Source: Bacteroidaceae bacterium
GTDB taxonomy: Bacteria; Bacteroidota; Bacteroidia; Bacteroidales; Bacteroidaceae
Reading direction: 5' to 3'
DNA: 64,000 bases
NCBI GenBank assembly: GCA_024401225.1
Contig: JAKSLM010000002.1
Coordinates: 57,444-121,443, forward strand
Below are positions 57,712-64,000 of the stretch, one piece after another. Positions within the stretch are counted from its first letter, which is position 1; each line of letters opens with the position of its first letter. A program made the translations under genes and the position numbers. The notes beneath the pieces are model-generated. The model was given only the letters and a program-made list of their open reading frames with translations. It made no database searches and was not told where the DNA came from.

Positions 57712-59109
57712 ATGAACACTAATCCTAAAGAACTGTGGGACCGTTGCCTTGAGATAATCAAGGATAACATATCACAAGAGCAGTATGACTCTCTGTTCGC
57801 ATACGTGACTTTCAAGTCGTATGTGAATGGTGAACTCGTGCTTAGTGTTCCTAGTGACTTTGTAAAGGATTATATCGACGAGAAGTATGCATCACTCATG
57901 CAGAAGACACTCTTCCGTGTGTTCAATTGCCGTGTGCTTCTATATTGGAGTGTCTTGAAGGTTCAGAAGCCAGTGACTCATGTCGTAGAGCAGGCTCCTG
58001 ATAAGCCAATGGTAAAGAATGGCGACCAGGAGCGTCCTCACAATGTTACTCCTGACATGCTTATGGCTCCATCGGTCAATGATCTTGACTCACGCCTGCA
58101 GCCACTTTACAACTTCAACAACTATCTTGAAGGCGACAGCAACCGCTTGGCTCGAAGCGTAGGAGAAAGCATTGCTACCAATCCTGCTAAGACGTTTAAT
58201 CCATTCTTTGTATATGGTCCGTCAGGATGTGGAAAGACTCACTTGGTAAATGCTATCGGTCTTCGCACAAAGGAACTTCACCCAGAAATGCGAGTGCTTT
58301 ACCTTTCGGCACATTTGTTCCAGGTACAGTATACTGATGCTGTTCGCACAAACAAGGTGAACGACTTCATTGCCTTCTACCAGACCATTGACATGCTTAT
58401 CATCGATGACATCCAGGAACTGGCAGGCAAGACTCAAACCCAGAACACCTTCTTCCACATCTTCAACCATCTGCACATCATGGGCAAGCAGATCATCCTT
58501 ACTTGCGACCGCCCACCTATGGCAATCCAAGGATTGGAAGACCGTCTGTTGACTCGATTCAAGTGGGGACTCCAGGCCGAAATTGAAAAGCCTACCCAGA
58601 AACTCCGCTTCTCCATCCTCAACGCTAAGGTGCACAAGGAGGGACTTATGATTCCGGAGGAGGTGCTGCACTTCATCTCTGAGCACATTGATGAAAGCGT
58701 GCGTGACCTTGAGGGCATCATCAACTCATTGATGGCATACTCGGTGGTTTACAACTGCGACATCAACATGAAGCTTTTGCAGAAGATTATGCCACGCTTC
58801 GTCGACATAAACGAAAAGAAGAACGAGGTGTCGATCGAATGTATCAAGCAGAAGGTCTGTGAATACTTCAACATCACACAAGAAGTTCTTGACTCACGAA
58901 GCAGAACCCAGAAGACTTCATACGCCCGACAAATAGCCATTTACATCGCTTCAAAATACACCGGCAAGTCGAACGTACAGATAGGATTGAGCATCGGAGG
59001 ACGAAACCACGCCACGGTGATACACTCCATCAATCTGGTCAAAAACCTGCTGGAGGTGAGCGACGATACTCGCAATGATATACGAAAGATAGAAGAACTC
59101 TTTGCATAG
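57712..59109 (+). CDS. dnaA: chromosomal replication initiator protein DnaA
   Basis: The 465-residue AAA+ initiator binds and opens oriC. Domain I at 1-90 starts with LWDRCLEIIKDNISQEQYDSL; domain II is a short linker; the Walker A GPSGCGKT is at 169-176 and Walker B LIIDDIQELAGK at about 229-240; sensor regions around ILTCDRPP and GLEDRLLTRFKWG follow. The C-terminal DNA-binding domain has ASKYTGKSNVQIGLSIGGRNHATV, with the GGRNHATV signature. Length is normal. It is followed 52 bp later by an antiporter gene on the same strand. Confidence 0.98.
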   Translation: MNTNPKELWDRCLEIIKDNISQEQYDSLFAYVTFKSYVNGELVLSVPSDFVKDYIDEKYASLMQKTLFRVFNCRVLLYWSVLKVQKPVTHVVEQAPDKPMVKNGDQERPHNVTPDMLMAPSVNDLDSRLQPLYNFNNYLEGDSNRLARSVGESIATNPAKTFNPFFVYGPSGCGKTHLVNAIGLRTKELHPEMRVLYLSAHLFQVQYTDAVRTNKVNDFIAFYQTIDMLIIDDIQELAGKTQTQNTFFHIFNHLHIMGKQIILTCDRPPMAIQGLEDRLLTRFKWGLQAEIEKPTQKLRFSILNAKVHKEGLMIPEEVLHFISEHIDESVRDLEGIINSLMAYSVVYNCDINMKLLQKIMPRFVDINEKKNEVSIECIKQKVCEYFNITQEVLDSRSRTQKTSYARQIAIYIASKYTGKSNVQIGLSIGGRNHATVIHSINLVKNLLEVSDDTRNDIRKIEELFA

Positions 59110-59161
59110 CCAAAACGGATGCAGAGGGTTCTTTTACGCTTAAACACAACTTAAGAACACA

Positions 59162-60619
59162 ATGAACACCATGAACGAAGACAGCAAATCATTACCAAGC
59201 GCGTGGATATCCATCATTCCATTGATAGTCCTTATCGCCATGATATCCATGACCATAACACTCTTTGGCAGCGATGCCTTGAGTGGAGGCAATCAGGTAT
59301 CATTATTTATAGCAACAGGTGTGTGCGTCACCCTTTCGATGCTGATATACAAGACAAAATGGCAAACCATCGAGGATAATATTAAACATACCATTGGCGA
59401 TGCAAGCGTGTCGATAGTCATACTGATCATCATTGGTATGCTAGGCGGATCGTGGATGATAAGTGGAGTAGTCCCTACCCTCATCTATTATGGCGTTCAA
59501 ACCATGTCGCCTCAGTTCTTCCTCGTCAGCGCCTGCATCATCTGCGCCATTGTAAGCCTTATGACGGGTAGTTCATGGACCACCGTAGCAACCATTGGAC
59601 TAGCCATGCTTGGCATCGGTGATGCTCTTGGCATACCAGAAGCATGGACAGCAGGCGCAATCATATCGGGTGCATACTTTGGCGATAAGATGTCGCCTAT
59701 GAGTGATACCACTATACTTGCAGCATCAATGGCAGGCACCGACCTCTTCACCCACATCCGCTACATGATGTACACAACGGTACCGACCATTTCGATCACG
59801 CTCATCATATTCCTTTGTGCAGGATTTGGCTTTGGCAATTCGAGCGACATCAATGTGACAGAATATACTGAAGGATTGGCAAACACTTTCAATATCTCGC
59901 TATGGACGCTAATCGTGCCATTATTCTCTGCCATCCTTATCATGAAGAAGATACCTTCCATGATAACCCTCTTTGCTTCCTCACTCCTTGCAGGAATCAT
60001 GTCGCTCATCCTTCAACAGGACATACTGCTTGAGATTGCTGGCGAAACAATACCTTCGGCCATGAATCTCATAAAGGGAGTGATGATATCGTTCTTCACT
60101 TCCACCAACGTGGAAACGGGTAATGCCACACTCAACGAACTTGTATCAACGGGAGGAATGGCAGGTATGATGGACACCATCTGGCTCATCCTATGCGCCA
60201 TGTGTTTTGGTGCATCGATGGTTGCCACAGGCATGCTGTTCAGCATTATCAAAGTGATAATGACCTTCATACGCAACACCTTTGGGCTTGTATCGGCTAC
60301 CGTGTGCTCAGGCATCCTGCTCAATGTAATGACAGGCGATCAGTACATCAGCATCATCCTTTCGGCCGATATGTACAAGAAGATGTACAAGGACATGGGA
60401 CTCGAAGCTCGACTTCTCTCACGTTCATGTGAGGATTCGGCTACGGTTACTTCTGTTCTCATACCATGGAACACTTGCGGTATGACTCAAGCCACCGTAC
60501 TTGGCGTACCAACCATTGCCTATCTGCCTTATTGTTTCTTCAACTACATATCCCCACTCATGACATGCTTCATGGCACTTATCGGATACAAAATCAAGAA
60601 GACAACGGTGAAAGCATAA
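59162..60619 (+). CDS. NhaC-type Na+/H+ antiporter
   Basis: The 485-residue inner-membrane protein has about 11-12 hydrophobic helices. The NhaC-family segment MTGSSWTTVATIGLAMLGIG and the motif AIISGAYFGDKMSPMSDTTILA are visible at about 140-190, with AFCE-like charged residues in later helices (SCEDSATVTSVLIPWNTCG). It would exchange sodium for protons; some family members exchange other ions or solutes, for example malate-Na/lactate. It lies 52 bp after dnaA and 39 bp before a peptidase gene, so it is probably co-transcribed with the latter. Confidence 0.9.
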   Translation: MNTMNEDSKSLPSAWISIIPLIVLIAMISMTITLFGSDALSGGNQVSLFIATGVCVTLSMLIYKTKWQTIEDNIKHTIGDASVSIVILIIIGMLGGSWMISGVVPTLIYYGVQTMSPQFFLVSACIICAIVSLMTGSSWTTVATIGLAMLGIGDALGIPEAWTAGAIISGAYFGDKMSPMSDTTILAASMAGTDLFTHIRYMMYTTVPTISITLIIFLCAGFGFGNSSDINVTEYTEGLANTFNISLWTLIVPLFSAILIMKKIPSMITLFASSLLAGIMSLILQQDILLEIAGETIPSAMNLIKGVMISFFTSTNVETGNATLNELVSTGGMAGMMDTIWLILCAMCFGASMVATGMLFSIIKVIMTFIRNTFGLVSATVCSGILLNVMTGDQYISIILSADMYKKMYKDMGLEARLLSRSCEDSATVTSVLIPWNTCGMTQATVLGVPTIAYLPYCFFNYISPLMTCFMALIGYKIKKTTVKA

Positions 60620-60658
60620 TTCAGCTACAAACAAATCAAAACAATAACGCATAAAACT

Positions 60659-62041
60659 ATGAAACAAACATTCATTACCGCATCAATGCTTTGCATGGCG
60701 CTCACAGCATCGGCTCAGGACATTTCGGCCGACATGCTCCAGCGTATGGCTTCAAGCCATAAACTGACTCAAAGCGAACGTGCCATTCGTAATGCACTTG
60801 CAGCAAATAGCGTGGCAAGCATAGCCCTCAACCAGGACAACCAAGTGGAGCAGAACACATATTTCTCTCACAGCGTGCCTTCAAAGGGCATTACCGACCA
60901 GAAGTCGAGTGGACGCTGCTGGATGTTCACAGGTCTCAACGTGCTCCGCAGCAAGATGATCAACCAACAGAACCTTGAAGGCATGGAGTTCTCGCAGAAC
61001 TATCTTTTCTTCTACGATCAGCTTGAAAAGGCAAACCTCTTCCTTCAGGCCATCATCGACACTCGCAAGAAAGACATGACTGACCAGACAGTCGTCTGGC
61101 TGTTCCAGAATCCGCTCAGCGATGGAGGCACATTCACCGGTGTTGCCGACCTCGTAGCTAAGTATGGCCTTGTGCCAAAGGGTGTGATGTCAGAGACTTA
61201 TGCAAGCAACAATACAAGTTCATTCACCCCTTATCTCAAGCGCAAGCTTCGCGAATACGCACTTCAGCTTCGCGACAATCCTAAGGCTACCGATAAGAGC
61301 CTCCTGCAGATGAAGGAAAAGATGCTCACCGAGTTCTATCACATGCTCGTACTTGGATTTGGCGAACCAGTCAAGGAATTCACTTGGGCACCAAAGGACA
61401 GCAAGGGACAATACACCAGCACTCCAAAGAAGTATACACCTCAGTCGTTCTACAAGGAGCACCTCAACATCGACCTCCAGAACGACTACATCATGCTCAT
61501 GAACGATCCAACGCGCGAGTATTGGAAGACCTACGAGATACAGTACGACCGTCACACATACGATGGCCACAACTGGCTCTACCTCAACGTGCCAATGGAG
61601 GATGTGAAGGAGTGTGCTATAGCAAGCATTAAGGATGGCGAGATGATGTACTTCTCGTGCGACGTGAGCAAATTCCTCGACCGCACCAAGGGTTGGAGCG
61701 ACCTTGCAAACTTCAACTATGATGACATCTTCGGTGTGAAGTTTGGCATGGATAAGGCACAGCGCATCAAGTCGTTCGACTCGGGCAGTACTCACGCCAT
61801 GACGCTCAAGGCTGTAGATCTCGATGCAGACGGAAAGCCTCTTAAATGGGAAGTAGAAAACTCTTGGGGAGCAACATCAGGATACCAGGGCCACATCATC
61901 ATGACCGACGAATGGTTTGACAACTACATGTTCCGCCTTGTCATCAACAAGAAGTATGCATCCGAGCGCATCCTCAAGGCGTCACAGCAGAAGCCTACCC
62001 TCCTTCCTTGTTGGGATCCTATGTTCGCAAGCGAGGAATAA
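60659..62041 (+). CDS. secreted C1B cysteine peptidase (bleomycin hydrolase/PepC-like)
   Basis: The 460 residues include a signal peptide ending at ASAQ (about residue 20), unusual for the normally cytoplasmic PepC enzymes. The catalytic Cys is in KSSGRCWMFTGLNVL (Cys87), His379 in SGSTHAMTLKAV, and Asn401 in WEVENSWGATSGYQGH, the full C1B triad. The long insert between Cys and His is typical of bleomycin-hydrolase aminopeptidases. It is probably a periplasmic aminopeptidase acting on peptides. It sits between the antiporter and pepT genes. Confidence 0.93.
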   Translation: MKQTFITASMLCMALTASAQDISADMLQRMASSHKLTQSERAIRNALAANSVASIALNQDNQVEQNTYFSHSVPSKGITDQKSSGRCWMFTGLNVLRSKMINQQNLEGMEFSQNYLFFYDQLEKANLFLQAIIDTRKKDMTDQTVVWLFQNPLSDGGTFTGVADLVAKYGLVPKGVMSETYASNNTSSFTPYLKRKLREYALQLRDNPKATDKSLLQMKEKMLTEFYHMLVLGFGEPVKEFTWAPKDSKGQYTSTPKKYTPQSFYKEHLNIDLQNDYIMLMNDPTREYWKTYEIQYDRHTYDGHNWLYLNVPMEDVKECAIASIKDGEMMYFSCDVSKFLDRTKGWSDLANFNYDDIFGVKFGMDKAQRIKSFDSGSTHAMTLKAVDLDADGKPLKWEVENSWGATSGYQGHIIMTDEWFDNYMFRLVINKKYASERILKASQQKPTLLPCWDPMFASEE

Positions 62042-62044
62042 GGT

Positions 62045-62091
62045 CATGTACAATTTACCATGTACAATTTAGATTTACATGTACAAATTTA
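62045..62091. repeat. three copies of a CATGTACAATTTA word
   Basis: Direct copies start at 62045, 62059 and 62078 (the last with one extra A), in the 81-bp gap before pepT. Similar short AT-rich words are common in Bacteroidetes intergenic DNA. No function is seen. Confidence 0.75.
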
Positions 62092-62122
62092 AGAATTACC
62101 AATATATAATAGAATAAGACAA

Positions 62123-63349
62123 ATGAATATCGTAGAACGATTCTTGAAATATACCACATTTGACACTCAGTCGAGCGAAGAGTCGAATGTAACTCCAAGT
62201 ACAGAGAAGCAGCGCGTATTTGCTGAGTATCTTAAGCAGGAACTGATCGCAGAAGGTCTTGAGGACGTAGAACTTGACGACCTCTCATATCTTTATGCCA
62301 CTCTGCCAGCCAACACCGACAAGCAGGTTCCAACCATCGGTTTCATAGCCCACATGGACACAAGCCCTGACGCAAGCGGAGCAAACATCAAGCCACGCAT
62401 CGTAGAAAACTATGATGGCAGCGATATCGTCCTCTCGGAGGGTATCGTTACTTCAGTAGAAAAATTCCCAGAACTTCTCAATCATAAGGGCGAAGACCTC
62501 ATCGTGACCGATGGTACTACCCTTCTCGGAGCCGACGACAAGGCAGGTATTGCTGAGATCGTACAGGCCATGGTATACCTCAAGCAGCATCCAGAGATCA
62601 AGCATGGTAAGATTCGTATCGGCTTCAACCCTGATGAAGAGATTGGCATGGGTGCCCATCACTTCGACGTAGAAAAGTTCGGTGCTGAGTTTGCCTACAC
62701 CATGGATGGCAGCGAATGTGGTGAGATAGAGTTCGAAAACTTCAATGCTGCAAGCGCAAAGATCACAATCAACGGATGCTCCGTACATCCTGGATATGCA
62801 AAGGACAAGATGATCAATGCTGGTCGTGTAGCTACCGAACTGGTCAGCATGCTTCCTGCCGATGAGACTCCTGAAACCACCGAAGGCTACCAGGGCTTCT
62901 TCCACCTCACCTCTATCAGCGGATCGTGTGAGAAGGCACAGCTTTCATTCATCATCCGCGACCACGACCGCGAATACTTCGAGTCGCGCAAGACCGAGAT
63001 GCAGGATGTTGTCAATGCACTCAACGAGAAGTATGGCGAAGGAACTCTCGTTCTCGAACTCAAGGACCAGTACTACAACATGCGCGAGAAGGTGGAACCA
63101 ATGATGTATATCATCGACATCGCCAAGCAGGCCATTTCAGAAGCAGGCATGACACCAAAGGTTATGGCCATCCGTGGTGGTACCGACGGAGCGCAGCTCT
63201 CATTCATGGGCCTTCCATGTCCTAACATCTTTGCTGGCGGACTCAACTTCCATGGTCCTCATGAGTTCTGCCCTGTGCAGAGCTTGGAGAAAGGCATGAT
63301 GACAGTAGTCAATATCTGCAAGACCACCGAAAGCATGCTCGGCAAATAA
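62123..63349 (+). CDS. pepT: peptidase T (tripeptide aminopeptidase)
   Basis: This M20B zinc peptidase in the cytoplasm removes the N-terminal residue of tripeptides. Metal ligands by family alignment are His77 in [11 protein letters not shown], Asp139 in LGADDKAG, Glu172/Glu173 in [10 protein letters not shown], the Asp in TMDGSECGE, and His380 in NFHGPHEF. The 408-residue length matches PepT. It lies 81 bp after the C1B peptidase gene, consistent with successive digestion of periplasmic and cytoplasmic peptides, and is followed by a hairpin terminator. Confidence 0.97.
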   Translation: MNIVERFLKYTTFDTQSSEESNVTPSTEKQRVFAEYLKQELIAEGLEDVELDDLSYLYATLPANTDKQVPTIGFIAHMDTSPDASGANIKPRIVENYDGSDIVLSEGIVTSVEKFPELLNHKGEDLIVTDGTTLLGADDKAGIAEIVQAMVYLKQHPEIKHGKIRIGFNPDEEIGMGAHHFDVEKFGAEFAYTMDGSECGEIEFENFNAASAKITINGCSVHPGYAKDKMINAGRVATELVSMLPADETPETTEGYQGFFHLTSISGSCEKAQLSFIIRDHDREYFESRKTEMQDVVNALNEKYGEGTLVLELKDQYYNMREKVEPMMYIIDIAKQAISEAGMTPKVMAIRGGTDGAQLSFMGLPCPNIFAGGLNFHGPHEFCPVQSLEKGMMTVVNICKTTESMLGK

Positions 63350-63379
63350 TCCCTACACATTATATATATAATAAATACA

Positions 63380-63420
63380 ATCCTTGCAGCAGGCATAGAG
63401 CCTGTATGCAGGGATTTTTT
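63380..63420 (+). terminator. terminator after pepT
   Basis: An imperfect stem (CAGGC at 63390-63394 with GCCTG at 63400-63404, extended by ATCCTTGCA/TGCAGGGAT) is followed by a T-run at 63415-63421. It lies 30 nt after the pepT stop. Confidence 0.8.
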
Positions 63421-63614
63421 TATAGGCATCCCCTTTGTTTTGACAAATATGGGAAAAAACGGCATACTTCGATTGCAAATTTGGGAATCAAACGTAAAAA
63501 CAAAGAAAACACACACTCACATTCCCACGCGAGTCAAATTATTCCCTCAACGGCAATAAAATAAAAATTGCAGCATGTTTTGCATATTTGGGAATTGTTG
63601 CAAATAAAAGTCTA

Positions 63615-63622
63615 TATCTTTG
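63615..63622 (+). promoter_or_regulatory. predicted promoter -7 element of the last gene
   Basis: TATCTTTG fits TAnnTTTG, 63 bp before the ATG at 63685. A partial -33 match (ATTG) lies 17 bp upstream. The rest of 63421-63684 is AT-rich non-coding DNA with no other feature seen. Confidence 0.55.
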
Positions 63623-63684
63623 CAACGTCGAAAGACAAAAAGACTAAACAAATTCAAAAACCCCTATTAAAACTTTTATATATT

Positions 63685-64000
63685 ATGACACGTTTTTTCA
63701 CTTCTATCATCGCAATCATCGCAACAGTTAGCGCATTCGCAATCACTACTGTTAAGCCAAACGGTAACGGTACTGCAACTGCTCCTTATCAGATCTCTAA
63801 CGCTTCTGAACTTTATTGGTTCGCTCAGGAAGTAAATAAGGACAACGGCGCTATCAACGCAGTTCTCACATCAGATATCAAGGTTAACGACAACTTCCTC
63901 CGCGCAGGTCAGCTTTTCGATCTTCCAGAGAATGAGTGGACAGCTATCGGTAGCGCAGAGCACCCATTCGTTGGTAAGTTCGACGGCCAGGGCCACACAA
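63685..64000 (+). CDS. secreted GLUG/beta-helix protein, N-terminal fragment cut by window edge
   Basis: 105 residues are visible. The signal peptide (MTRFFTSIIAIIATVSAFA) is followed by GNGTATAPYQISNASELYWF, then TSDIKVNDN, WTAIGSAEHPFVGKFDGQGHT. The 'start-of-list, standing state, FDG.GHT' layout is the same as the N-terminal GLUG-type region of the 6,335-residue giant (NPYTIDNAKEFAYFM, FQGHFDGGGYTI). It is probably a third surface beta-helix protein. Length and domain end are unknown because the frame runs out of the window. Confidence 0.85.
   Translation, partial: MTRFFTSIIAIIATVSAFAITTVKPNGNGTATAPYQISNASELYWFAQEVNKDNGAINAVLTSDIKVNDNFLRAGQLFDLPENEWTAIGSAEHPFVGKFDGQGHT

Overview
The window reads as a chromosomal piece of a Bacteroidales bacterium, most likely of the Prevotella group. 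Supports are the Bacteroidetes-type promoters (TAnnTTTG near -7, sometimes with TTTG about 19-20 bp upstream), weak Shine-Dalgarno sites, fimbrillin-type lipoproteins next to DUF3575 and DUF5119 proteins, a DUF4494 protein, a DUF4468 protein and C-terminal tails resembling type IX secretion (T9SS) sorting domains. No tRNA, rRNA, CRISPR array, insertion sequence, integrase or phage gene was found. All family names come from reading the sequence by eye; no database was searched.

Left part (1-8008, mostly minus strand): a galactose operon read leftward (galM, galK, then an MFS sugar transporter cut by the window edge), folC, an 830-bp non-coding stretch full of inverted and tandem repeats, and a large secreted protein of unknown but probably glycan-related function. 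From 8106 to 14941 six plus-strand genes lie 22-35 bp apart and probably form one operon: a DUF4468 protein, a small membrane protein, a putative outer-membrane porin, a 2-hydroxyacid dehydrogenase, an M3 metallopeptidase and a HAD phosphatase, closed by a hairpin terminator.

Centre (15292-55175): a cell-surface island. It holds a 6,335-residue secreted beta-solenoid protein; an OmpA-like/DUF3575 protein, a DUF5119 lipoprotein and a fimbrillin in one operon; 1.2 kb of dense non-coding repeats; then two more fimbrillin-like lipoproteins followed closely by a second giant (4,134 residues) with two pectin-methylesterase-like domains and five InlB-like repeats. Both giants end in T9SS-like tails. 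The simplest reading is a surface-fimbria and giant-adhesin or pectin-binding locus. This is the most unusual part of the window.

Right part (55343-64000): a Crp/Fnr regulator, a YggS/PLPBP protein and a DUF4494 protein on the minus strand; then dnaA with a near-perfect promoter, an NhaC-type Na+/H+ antiporter, a secreted C1B cysteine peptidase, peptidase T, and the start of another secreted GLUG/beta-helix protein resembling the N-terminus of the first giant.

A second theme is non-coding. Arrays with an exact 22-bp period built on a TTGCAAGG core occur at about 4990 and 40200, with a degraded copy at about 14957. They lie beside long perfect inverted repeats: 25 nt, 34 nt, and a 20-bp hairpin stem.
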